Part shown: positions 45,701 to 58,800 of the stretch, one piece after another
Layout of the letters: every line of letters begins with the position of its first letter
Numbering within the stretch: position 1 is the stretch's first letter
DNA from: Plumapathes pennacea
Lineage: Eukaryota; Cnidaria; Anthozoa; Antipatharia; Myriopathidae
Length of the DNA stretch: 64,000 bases
Direction: 5' to 3'
Assembly (NCBI GenBank): GCA_964036295.1
Contig: OZ038462.1
Span: 31,334,855-31,398,854 of the forward strand
The notes under the pieces: model-generated
What the model was told of the DNA's origin: nothing
The model's database searches: none
The model's input: the letters and a program-made list of their open reading frames with translations, nothing else
Translations under genes and position numbers: made by a program

Positions 45701-48700
45701 TTCACGGCAGTCAATCAGAAAACGGCTCTATTATTAAGTTAAGGTATGGACGATGAGGTCAAAACTAAAGCTAAATTTATCTGCTCGAGAGATTGTTCAT
45801 AAGTAGTACCTCACCAGGACAAGGCGGACTTTAATTTTGCTTGTCTTTCACACTTTCTCTTTCAAGCTTCTCATCGTACGCGGTACCCTCTGCCCGGACC
45901 GCCTCCGTCCAACACGTTTTCCGTTCCTGATTGTCGCAGTATGGTGAAGACTCTGGTTTGCGGCGTGAAGACCATTACCTGGGGCGCGGGATCATGCAAA
46001 GTCCCTGGAGGTAAGAGCACAGAAATACAGTACTGCTGCAAGGCTATAGTTGTGTTGTTTACTTTTTAAAAAGTCTGAGGTGTTACTAGAATACCCCTGA
46101 AATGGTGACCTTACACGCTGAAGAGGTTGATGAAATATTTGGTAGACAAACTGAAGATGGCCAACAATTGTGGGGAAGTTATTTTCAAAATGTTTCGGCT
46201 TTGCTTTATTACTCAGCTGTGTTTTTGTCCCAGGAAACAAGACTTTTCTTCCATGGGAAACGCAGCTGTTTACAAGACTACTCAAATATGGTAAGTGCTT
46301 TGTACACTTCATATGTAGGGATCATAAGAAAACACTCAGTCAAAAAGAAATGCATACGAATTCGCACATATGTGACTTTTTCCCTCCAGAACTTCGACAG
46401 CATGTAATGCAAGATAGGCGTTAGTATCGTGAACGGCCGCATATTACTATCTAACCATTGCATGCTAGTGTGTGTGTGATTTAAACAGTGCAATACCAGC
46501 CCTTAAGAGAACTAGGTTGACTGCGTCGGCGTGGCGGAAGACAAACTGGTGTATCAACTATGTGTTGATGAGGGTAATGGAACGCCGTCAAAGAGACAAC
46601 AGCTGACGTTTCGAGCGCTAGCCCTTCGTCAGAGCGAATCGCTAGCGCTCGAAACGTCAGCTATTGTCTCTTTGACGGCGTTCCATTACCCTCATCAACA
46701 CATAGTTGGTACACTAGTTTGTGATATTTAGAGACAATTTAAGAGAGCAAGAGGGAATCAATAGCACTAGGGCACGTTTTGAAGCGCACTGGTGCTTTGA
46801 CGTGTGACTAACTCTGAACAACGGGTAAGCATGGTGAAAGCCTTGCCCAAATTTGAGCATCACTGTTTTGCCGTTTCTCCTCAACATTCTGCCCCTAGTG
46901 TGGAATAGCTATGAAATTAACTGTCCGTGCTCTATATAGCTCTTCAGGCGTTAGACATCTATCAAGTGTCCGTAAATCCTTCAGGACAGTACTACCTCAG
47001 ACCACCCAGGTATTGTAACAGTAAAGTAATGGGGCGTGTTTAGCCCTTGCAGTGCAGACACCGATCCCCTTACTTTTAAGTCAGCGGTAATAGCACAAAA
47101 TTGTGGAAACGACAGCAAATTCAAGTTGAAATTTTCGTAGTTCGCGCAACGTTTGTAAATCCTCAAAATTTAGATTTGTTTACTAAAGTACGTTTACCGC
47201 TTGTTGTAACTAAAAGGTCGTTATGTTGCGCGTGTTCAAAATCAAGTGTTCCAGTTCACTTGTTTTTGCGTTTTCTAAAAGAGCCATTGTTTTATCAGAG
47301 TAACTGACGTCACCATTTAGATGTGCTTCAACTCCAAGTAAAATGCACACCGGTAATGTTATTGACGTGACGCCTTTCATCTTTTATCACAGTTCGCAGC
47401 AAGTTCGCATGAAGGAAGAGAAGGAAATCCTGGAACACTTTGCTGGAGTGGTGAGCATCACCAGTAAATCAAATGTCTGAGTGCTGCACGGTTACGTTTC
47501 TCATGAATTTATCAAAATGCCAATTTTATCTATCACCACAGATTGTTACAACATTGAATACTTACAGTCTCTTTTCAACTGATGTGACAAATATGGTTAC
47601 TTATGCGCAGTTCTTTACAGATACAATTTTATGTCTCTCGTTTCCTTCAGTTTACTATGATGAACACCTCCACTTTCAAAGAAGTATTTTCCTCAAGTAT
47701 AGAGGTAGGGTGATCTCAGTGATGCTCATGCGTGGCCTTGGCTGGCACAGTATCTCTGTTGTTGTTGTTGTGTTTGGTTGTTGTTGTTGTGTTTTATCAC
47801 TTTTTTACGAATTTCCTGGCTGTAAACTGCGACAAATGACTCGTTTTTTCAAATCTGGCCACGAGTAAAGCAAACAAATTATCAATCAAAGTGAACGTAA
47901 ATTTCATGATGAAGACCAGAGCGATCTTCATTCTTTGAATATTACTTTAAGACAAACAGATTAAACTTACAAGTCACTCTTACGCCGCACAACCTTTTTT
48001 TTTTCAACAGTACCTGGTCGAGAGAATACACACAAACTACGCATTGCAGGTAAGTTGTCCTTTGTTGTTACTCTGACGTGGAGTGCGTACGTTGCTTGAC
48101 TTTGTTATCTTTTTTTCCAGATCATTCCCAACTCTTTCTTGGCCAACCCCAACACGTCTGCCACATTCGCAACAATCCTGGTGCAGTTCCTGTTGGAAAG
48201 ACTCGAGGAGATGGGAAGTAAGTGAATTGGTATACCTCGTCTCGGTGTGCTGCCTTACGAAGAAATAAAGAGTTGCATTGCTTGATTGAGTGGTTTATCG
48301 ATGTATTTTTTGATTGACTTTCCATTTTACTTGTTTTCCAGGTAATATGGAGCGCTCGAATCTTTACTTGAAGCTGTTCAAACTGGTGTTCGGTTCAGTT
48401 TCTCTGTTTGCGTCAGAGAATGAACAGATGCTCAAGGTACGTGACTTTTCCTGCTGAATCTCCCCGAGGTAACTCTGAGAATGATACTAAAATTCCGGGT
48501 TCCTATTTATTGTGTTTTTAAATTATCATTCAATTTTGTTTTGGTTTGTGTTAACATGGGTACTTTCTCATACAAACGGGTAACTGTGATTATAATAAAT
48601 GCATGAATAGTTGACGCACCCAGGGTAACTCGGGGAGGAGGGTTTCTAAGGCTAAGTTCAGGTGCCGAATTGTTCATGAGCCAAAGCAAATTAGCGCCAA

Positions 48701-49799
48701 CAATGGCGTTTGTTTGCATTTGTTCTGTCATAAAAGTTCGGAACTTAATTTACTGCTTAAACCTTGTGTCTGTTTACGTTTCAGCCGCATTTACATGAGA
48801 TTGTGAATCGCTCAATGGAGCTGGCCTGCACCTCCAAAGAGCCGTACAACTACTTCCTATTGTTAAGAGCTCTGTTCAGATCAATTGGAGGAGGTAAGAA
48901 AATTAGTATGTTGATAGAAAAATAATAAGTAAAGCACTTTTGGGTCAAACAACAGTTGCTGTCGATTTCTGGGGCCTTGAAAATGGCAAATAGAGGATGT
49001 CGGTCCGCAAGGGACTGTGGTCAGTGCGCCATAGTCATGTGGAGCTTTGTAAGTTCTCGCATGTTGAAATGTACGCCTTATGCTTTGTATTTGATTACCT
49101 TTTACTTGTTGTTTTCTTTTAGGCAGCCATGATTTGCTGTATCAGGAATTTCTGCCTCTGCTACCAAATCTTCTTCAAGGTAAATACAGAACGGCTTTTT
49201 TAAAATCATAAACTGGTTTCAAAACATATGCGAAGTATTCAGACGTAGATCTCTCATAAGGGTCCACCTCCTTTAGCGACCATCTGACCAGAATCCCGAT
49301 TGGTTCCTGTCAAAATAAGCGACCGTCTCTCTTGTTGCTCTTCAGTGAGCAACCACCCTGTGTTGTCAAACGGCAGTTTGCGAATTGCCAAACCGAATGG
49401 TTTTATTTTATTTTATTTATTCTTTGCTTGCCGCTCGCATAATCAAAGAAATGTTTCTCTTGATTATTCACTCTCAAAATTGTGTACACCTTTGGGGAAG
49501 GGAAGAGGTAGTTTATCTTTTGAGAGTTAAAAGTTTTGGTAAAGAGAACGTTTTGTTTGCTTAGATGTTTTGTGTCTCATTTTGTACAACCCCAGGTCTG
49601 AACAACTTACAAAGTGGCATCCATCGCCAGTACATGAAGGATCTGTTTGTGGAACTCTGTCTGACTGTACCTGTGAGATTAAGGTGTGCTAAGATTTACT
49701 CAGTAGACTTAATAATTGGGCTTAGACGTCGCCGTAACGTCGAGTTTAATCCCTAGATTTTCATTTGGTAGCTTAGTAAGTTATACGTTTTTTGTTTAA

Positions 49800-49839
<40 letters not shown>

Positions 49840-52800
49840 AGACCTGATCGTCTGTTGTTGCTTCTTCAGTTCTTTGTTGCCGTACCTGATCGTCTGTTGT
49901 TGCTTCTTCAGTTCTTTGTTGCCGTACTTGTTGCTTCTTCAAGTCCTTTGTTGCCGTACTTGTTGCTCCTTCAGTTCTTTGTTGCCGTACTTGTTGCTTC
50001 TTCAGTTCTTTGTTGCCGTACTTGCCCATGCTTATGGATCCATTAGTTTTTTTTTTTTTTTTTTTTTACAAATAGACCTGATCGTCTGTTGTTGCTTCTT
50101 CAGTTCTTTGTTGCCGTACTTGTTGCTTCTTCAGTTCTTTGTTGCCGTACTTGTTGCTCCTTCAGTTCTTTGTTGCCGTACTTGTTGCTTCTTCAGTTCT
50201 TTGTTGCCGTACTTGCCCATGCTTATGAATCCATTAGTTTTTTTTTTTTTTTTACAAATAGACCTGATCGTCTGTTGTTGCTTCTTCAGTTCTTTGTTGC
50301 CGTACTTGCCCATGCTTATGGATCCATTAGTTTCTGCGCTGAATGGATCGCAGACACTTGTCAGCCAGGTATGATGTTAGCGATCTCTTATTGACCAGAA
50401 ATGCTTTTGCATAAAGCACATACATGCCCGTAACAAGGCCTTGCAATGCTCCCGTGATTGCTTTACTGCCACATATAATTCCTAATTTCAAATACACGAA
50501 TTACGAAACAGTGGAAAAGCCTTACAAATCAGATTCGAATACGCAATTGGGACGACGTCACTAATAAGTCAGCTAATCTCGAGGGGTAACTTTTGAGCTA
50601 AAAGTAGCCATGCTTTTAAACCATGTACCAGCACCAAAGAGAGCGAGGGACATGGACTCACCAGCAGCTTCCCCAAGTTGCCAGGATTCTCGCTGGGCCA
50701 AAATGACAGGCTCCGTCCTGTAGTTTTTGGCTGATTTTTGAGAAAAAGAAAATATCACAATAAAAATAATCAGTATTTAGTACTAGCTCTTCCTCCTAAG
50801 AATATTTTCCACGTGAGCTGTAATCACGTGATTTGTTGAACATTTTTGGGCTGGAGTCATTGTGAAAATGTCGGGATGCTTGAATTCTAGGAAATGCCAC
50901 AGCAGGGTTTGAGATCGTAACATTTGTGTATATTTTTCCACTCAGGGGTTGCGCACTCTCGAACTGTGTGTTGACAATCTCCAGCCAGACTTCCTGTATG
51001 ATCACATTCAACCAGTAAGGGCCGAGCTGTTCCAGGTATGTACAGCTTAAAGGTTTGACGGTGGAGCGTTATTGGTAAGATTGTTGTGGATTTTAACTTC
51101 ATTTTTCTCCTTTAGGCGTTATGGAAGACTCTCCGCAATCCAAATGACAACATTGCCCACGTGGCCTTCAGAGTCCTGGGCAAATTTGGAGGAGGAAACA
51201 GAAGGATGCTGAAGGAACCACAGAAGGTAAACGAGTCGACTCAAGCTGAATGAGAACAGCGAAGGGCATTAAAAGAGAGAAAAGGGAATCTTTTCCTGAG
51301 AAGTTGTGATGCTCCTCAGTACTGCGTGTGGTAGTTTGATATCGTTTGCATGTTTCACACATGTGTGTGTGTTAGTGTGCGTGTTTGCCTGCGTGTGCGT
51401 GAAATGGCTGTCGCTGTTAAACCCTAAGAAAAACGTTCTTACTCTATTTCAGCTTCAATACTATGAATCGGATACTCTGGGTCCTTGCCTGTCTGTATAC
51501 TACCCAGAAAATAACAATCCTGTTACACTTTCTGTGGCAGCGGTGAGTGTTCTTTTATCTGAAAAGAATCTGGTAGATAATGCTTAGAACTGGATTGAGT
51601 TGAAATGACCCAATTGACAGTGGAGTGTAGCGTCTTTATTTGGCTTCAGGTGGTAAAATCGAAGTCATAGATATTGTCAAGTTTGAGTTCTACCAATTGC
51701 TCCGTACCAACTTGTCAAAACACTGACAGACTGCAAACTCTGAATTTGTTTCTAAATTTTCTCAGCTTTACTTGTATGAGTTTTGCTTCGTAAGTTATCA
51801 CTGAGTACAATAGTTCCCGCAGCACGTTTACATTTATATATTTATCTTTTGTGTCATCAGTTTGGTGTATAATTATATTTCTCTTGTATCATTTTATGTG
51901 ATTTTGAGGGTATATATATATTTTTTGTTTGTGGATACCCTTATTTGCTCGAATGACCTGTATCGAATTTGGAATGAACCCTTTCACTCCGTAGATTGGT
52001 CAATTTAATTTTTTTTCTTCAGTTTCTCACAGAAATATATCATACAGTGAGGAGAACTTGACTTTTGATACCTTGCTCAGATAAAAGCTGATTAAACTAT
52101 CAATTCTCACTAACTGTCAGTCAAATGAGGCGAAACCGAAAGTCACTCATACTGTTTTCTTAAATGGTTGAGAGAATCTGTACTATGAGCTTGGGAGTGA
52201 AAGGGTTGAACTTAACTACTCATTTTCTGCTGCAGGTTATAGAGAGAGCACTGGTAGTTTTAAAGACTCTTCCACCCAACATGACGTCGGTGTTGCCACA
52301 ACAGTCCCCCATGACTATAGACCACACTGTGTTCTACAGACGTCAAGCCTGGCTCGTGGTTCAGGTGCACATTCCTATCTGACTAAATATCGTACAGTTA
52401 TTATTGAAGCAAGCATCTAACTTTTGTCCATACTTACCTCTTCTTCTAGTCTTTTCTGGTGGCCATGATGTCTCTGGAGGACACAGAAGCTTTACTTTAT
52501 CAGCTCCTATCTCACTCCAGGTGAATTGACTGTCTGGAAAAGTTTTGTTCAGACAATTGGCAGTTCTTTTTTTTTTGGAATTGTGATTGAATGTTACCCT
52601 TTGCTTTCTGTGCAGTTTTCGAGAGAACACTCCCCCTGTAGTGAACAAGAGTGTAGTGTTTCCCTGTTCTGACGAGCCATCCAAGACAGCATTTGAACAG
52701 GCAATAACTGGTGTCTTGGGTGAGTAGGCTGCGTGAAATGCTTCAAACGCTTCTCAGTATAAAACGGCCACTGCTATTCCACTTAACGATCAAACTTAGC

Positions 52801-55800
52801 ATACATTTTCTTCTTAAGAGTTTGAGAGAATCTGGAGAAAAAAAAACCATATCACAAACATTATTTTAGCCTCTAATTGTTAAAGCTTGTTAAGACGAAT
52901 GTAGATAAATAATAGTTCCATATTTAAATCGATGGTAACCCGTTGTGTGGAGATCATAATTACTGCGTAGTGATCAGTACAACTGTTTAATAGTCTTGTG
53001 TACTAAAACAACATGATCAATTCTGCCTTCAAGTGTCTGCGTCGATAAAAGAGCTGAAGGCGGAGGCCATGCCGTTTGTCGCTTGCCTCGTTCGACATTT
53101 CACTATCCTGGGTGTGGCGCGACAGGCGGGTCCATGCGCTGTCAAGCCCAGGTGAGTTAACTTGTTTCAATCGATTACCCTTGAAGCACCCAAATCCTGA
53201 CCTGTAAACTCTGTGTGAAGCTTTCTGGTGTAGAATGTGGGAACCTCTTAAATAGCCTGCAATGCTTGAATTTAGTGGCGAAAGCGGTCAAATATGGTGG
53301 GCGAAAATCAATGATTCAGCACTAACATTGTTGCTATTTTGCTATATATTGAGGCATCTAGCACCTGACTTGTAAACTACTATTCCCGCACTTGTCCTCC
53401 AGTTTGAAAGCAATCTGCTGTTCCAAATTTATTTTTTGTTACTTGGTGTGTTTAATTGAAAGAAGTTCAGCATTGTTGAGAATCATATGCGAACTTCACT
53501 TCTAAATAAGCTTAACACAGCAACGTGAACACTGATGTTAAAATTAGTGTCCTCATCAAGATTGATGCCGCAACAAGTTGCATGGAGTGTTTTTAAACTT
53601 TTACACGCCACATTTTGGTGCAAAGCACAACTCGACATTGTTGCATAAAAAGAACCAAAAGTGTGTCGTCCGTATTGCTTGACATCTGATTTTCATTGGA
53701 CAGTTCAATTCCTGTTACAAGCAGAGTGAAAGGCTTAACAGTTCGGGTTGTTATACTGTCCCATAGTCTATGTATTGTCTTTTAATGCAATGGAACTTTT
53801 AGTTACGCTTGTAGAGGCATGGACGTCCATGTTTTGGTGAACGCAATGGCTGCCGTTCTGGCCATGGAGGACAAGGAGTTCTGTAAAATCGGGGAGTTGG
53901 CTGTGGCAGTCATGATTGAAACCGCCACGATAATAATGGGTGATGCGTACAAGGTTAGTAACTGAAAATATAAATGAAGATAATGACCAAGGTACAGACG
54001 GCTAGTAGGTAGGTTGTGATCGTCCAGGTTAGAGTATTTTCCAGGAAGACTGTTGCTGGTGACTGACGTTTCGACTACCTGAGCGGAAGTCATCATTACA
54101 ACCTACTGTTCACACTCCTGGGTTCAAAACGCTTTCCATGTACAGATGGCTATAATTGATGACTCGATGATTAAGCCACTTTTTCCCCTGTTTCAAACGA
54201 GGCCTAGTGCAAAATCTTTCAACTGAACCGCTTCGTTTGATTTGTATGAAAAGGACGTGTGAGTGAACTCAGGTTTCATACATATAAACTATTGTTAACG
54301 AGCCCTCGTTGTTGTGGTCGTCGTTGTTGTTACATGTCTAACTATTTTTATTCCATTTGCTGTTTCCTTCACCGCAGGCTGCCCAACTGCCATTGTTCGA
54401 GTACCTGTCAGAAAAACTATGTGGCTGCTGTTATGAGAGAGCCTGGTTTGCCAAAAGCGGGGGGTAGGTTAACCTTTAATGTTTCAAAACTTGTAGCCCA
54501 AAGAATGTTAATTCACCAGCATTTCCTCAGGTTAGCTGTGTATATAAAGTCAGGGTTTTATGGTTTTAACTAGAGAATTAAGTGAGGAAGAAGTTTTGTC
54601 TTGGACTCTGGTAGCTCAATGAAAGACATTTGACTTGCTCCACTTCTCAAACAGAGGATGACAGATTTCGTGCTATTAATAGTGTAACCTCATGAATAGA
54701 CTTGTCAGTTGAAAACAAGACAACATTTTTCAAGTTTCATAATTACTCTTTTCAGTTGCACAGCTGTCAGGTACTTGATAAAGCAGATGCCTCTCCAGTG
54801 GGTGATCGAACATCAGTTGAATTTCATCAACGCTCTGTTCTTTGTTATGATGGACCTTACAAACGAGGTAAGGACACTAATGTACGAACTACAGCTTACC
54901 TTGTCATCTTCACGAAGTAACGACATTAGCCTACAAACTAAAATATACCTTATCAGTGGAATAGAACACTGGTCACGAGGAAATTTTCCTTGCTTCTCGC
55001 AATGATGCGACATTGCGTGACGGGTTGCAAGATACACGTTATGTTACACGTTGTAACATATCACGCAACATTGCGAAAATTAGAATGCTGTTTTACTTTC
55101 CCTGCAACTTGTATCGGGGTTTTTCGATGCCAGAGACGTTGGGAGGGGGGATGCTATTGTGTCGCATTGGCGTTGCGTTCCAAGAAAAAATCGCCGGTGT
55201 AATAGAACCATAGCCAAATAGTCAAATGCGATGCAAAATACAACACGAGACTGCAGTGCGTCGTATGATCATACAATTTTATTGCAGTAAACAAGTTGGA
55301 GCAAAAACATTAAACCAAATCGATTATTGTTTTTCAGGTCTCCGCTGGCACAGTCGACAGTGCTAAGACAATTCTGGAGGACCTAGTTGAGACGTGTAAC
55401 GGTTCTGCCGCAAAGGAAGTACGTTTGCAATCATTCTGTTTTTTTAACCTGTACTCAGTCGTCTGGAAGTTAGAGTGCTCGTATCTAACATACTTTGTTC
55501 AAATCGACAGAATCCCACCCTCGAAGCAGTTCAGCAGAAAATGTTTCCCGGCGTTGTTCAGCATTTCGTCAGAGAAATCGTCTCTCCAAACAAGACTGTC
55601 AGACAACAGGTATGGACTCCTTGCACGGGAGCTTCAAAATGGGGCTCTCCTGGCATAACTGAGGAACGTACCTTGGGAATTTGTGCGTGTAACTCCCCGA
55701 GGAAAACATGTGCATCTTCTCTGTAGACATCTTGGATGCTTCAGAGCGACAGGCAAATTTTTGGTGATAGGTTAGCCTCGCTTTGAATCCAATATGGCGG

Positions 55801-58800
55801 CACCGTTGGTTGAGCGATTCCGATTTCCTTTAATTAAAATCACAATATGATGTTTTTCTTCCATTCAAGGCAATTCAGTGTTTGACTGTGCTCTCCAAGA
55901 TGTGCAATAAAACTCTTTATGAAGTCATGGCACCTCACAAAGCAGTAAGTGATTCAATACAATAAGAGAGGATGTTAAGGCAGAAGCTTCATGTGCCTGT
56001 TGGTCATACATTAGAGCATAAGAGCCATTGAGAAGCAATTGGCAACATGCCATAAACTAATCCAGGAGGCTGGTTTGATGTACAGCTACATGTAGGGCGC
56101 CACAGTTAGGTTTTACTGAGCGTTTGTTATCCACTGCGATGATTAAATGAAACTGCAGCGCTGGTTTACGTGGCTTGCGATCTCTGAAACGAAATCTCCC
56201 CGCTCCTCTCCCCTTTGCAGATACGTTTTACAGTGAATACCAGCCACGTGGACTCCTTGCACTTCTTGTCGTTTCGAAATCGAACAGATAAAAATGGGTT
56301 TCTCTCGTACAAATGCGTTGTCACTGTAGACTACCTTTTAATTGTGATGATTGAACAAATTCTATAGCAGTAGCCCTTGGTTCTTATCATGCACGATCAA
56401 TTTCAATTTGAAGTTGTTGTTTCTTTTTTTTTTTCTGTTTGTTTGTTTGTTTGTTATTGTACAATCTCATTGAGTCATTTGTCTGCTTTAGGTTCTGGAG
56501 GACATGATCCCACCAAAGGTATGATTGTCACCTTAAATTACTGTTCAATTAATATTTATTTATTTTTTGTTGCTGTTTGTTTGCGGTTCATTAAGCGTGC
56601 TGGTAAATTATCATCGTTATCGATCGTTGCAAGAAGGTGACACTTACATTTAACATTAAATTAACAGTACCTGATTTAGCATTACTTTCGTCGACAGAAA
56701 CACCTCCTGCGACACCAACCTGTTAACACGCAGATTGCCTTGATGGTATGTGCCCTTCCTCGTCTTCAACTTACTAATAACATGCGAACATAACAAAGTG
56801 GCAACGTTTCCATTTTCTTATGCTTACATGTCTTGATAATTTTTCGCTTACGTTGCATTGGTTTTCACCAGCGCACAGGGTTCTAATGTTTCTTTATTCT
56901 GATTTTGCTAATGTCGCTTGTGCAAACCAGGCTTCAGAGAAAAGTAGAAAAGCTGTCGAGGAAATTTATCCCATTTCTACGAAAGCACTGTTTAATACAT
57001 GACCACAAGTAGGAACTGCTTGTGTATCACCGTACTTTGAAGAAGGCACGTTTTAATTCTGTGAACTGTCATTTCCAGTTAAATTCCGCATTTGCTCAAA
57101 GCATTCTAGTAACCGTCTTTAGTGTCTCCCATCCAGTGGCTAAAACCCTTTTTGGTACGTTCTCATAATCACTGGTTTATGTTTCTTTCCCCCACCCCCA
57201 CTCCATCGTTCCTCCCATTGTAAGCACAATCTTATATTTACACCATAGCTCTTATGTTTGTATCAACTAAGCATTGTATGGTTGTCAACAGGACGGCAAC
57301 ATGTTTGTGTCTTCTTTGTCGCCGCGACTTTTCACGTTAGACCTTGCAGAGCACAAAGTATTCTTCCACGAGGTATGTCTTGAGTCAGATCTAAGTAATA
57401 AAAGCCAAGTTCATTTTGTCTTAGTTTGCTTGCCTTGCTGTGTGAGTTTAACGCTTTATCATTAACATGTAACTGTTAAGGTGTCGAATTGCTACACATC
57501 ACAATGAATGCTAAATTGCTTCGCAATCGATATCAGAAGTAATTTAACCTTTGACGTTTCATTCCCTGTGTAGCTTTTGGCCTTTTGCCTTTCCCTTGTT
57601 TTTCTGTCCCCCCCCCCCCTTTTTTTGCATCGGATGATTTCATTCTTTCCTTTAGTTATTTCCTGTTGACTTCAGACGTTTTCATTCCCTGTGAAGCTAT
57701 TGTCTCTTTTGCCTTCCTCTTGTTTTCTGCTTTTTTTCTTTTCCTTTATTTATTCACTGTTGACCTTTGACCTTTTGACATTTTCATTTCTTGTGTAGCT
57801 CTTGTCCTTGTGTGAAGCAGATGATGCCCACTTGCTCAAGCTGTCGTGTTACAAGTCTGTGCAGTCCCTCACACCACTTCGGATCAGTGCATTAAGTAAG
57901 CTATTCTGCAGTCTCATATACATGCAGTTTGATCATTTTGTGTTTCCGAGAAACTATTTGATACCCCCCAGGTTCTCCCATCCATATAACTATGACTTCG
58001 TAAAATTTTTTGAAAAGTTTCTTTTTCGATGGCTTTATTACATTCACCAAACAATTGTCGTCCTAATTATCCATTGATATTCCTAATTTGTTTCTGCAGA
58101 TGCCCTAACAGCCTGCCATTACATCACACAAGTGCGCGACAAGATCTTCAGCGTCTTGTACAAGGTAAAGTCGACTAACAACGGTTTCTAGAAGCACAGA
58201 TTACCTTGCCAAAATTCTGACTCCACCTTGAACATTGATATTTGGATTCGAATGAAATGCGTATTATAAAATGACCTATAATGCTTTTTTTCTTTGCATC
58301 AAATTAATGCGGTATGTAGCTCAATGGGCGCGATCTTGATTTACGTTTTTGCAGGCTTTGAATTCCCTGGTGTCAGAAATCCAAGTGACAGCAAAGGAAT
58401 GCTTGAGAAAGGTAAATTACTTTACTAAAATTCTCATTTGTGCTTTTGAACCTGTTATTCAATGTTCTATTATTGTAAAGACTTATTTTAGTTATATGTG
58501 ATTTAAAAATCCACAAAATTTTCATTCTGCGACCTCGATGCATGCTCTTGTTGTGTATGCCAATGCTGGTGTCAGGTGCATTTACTGCCGTACGTTATCC
58601 ACGCATCTCTTATCTTTTCGTATTCTTACTTTGCAAAGTTCATGAAAGAAGCTGACGTGAACATGGAGCACGTGCACATGAGTATAAGGCCTTTGCTGCT
58701 GGCGTTGGGCGATTACCGGAGCTTGAATCTACCACTCATACAAGTAAGTGCACCGTTATATCATAAAATAGAAATGTCTTCCCGTAGTTTTGGAAGCGAA

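Noticed and set aside
46931-46947. Acceptor CTCTTCAG for the TRRAP exon near 46948
   Set aside because: It breaks the phase from the previous exon. TATATAG at 46939 restores the frame and the conserved [10 protein letters not shown].
49840-50330. Regular 31-bp repeats that could suggest a CRISPR array
   Set aside because: Eukaryotic locus, no variable spacers, and the repeat derives from a TRRAP intron/exon border.
49792-50394. Leu/Val/Phe-rich ORFs of up to 166 codons across the repeat array
   Set aside because: They are read-through of poly-T and the duplicated acceptor units. Only the exon 50290-50368 is consistent with TRRAP.
58576-58638. Longer form of the TRRAP exon starting at 58576 after GTCAG
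   Set aside because: It would insert about 21 hydrophobic residues with no counterpart in TRRAP. The AAG acceptor at 58638 gives the conserved join, though the longer isoform is possible.
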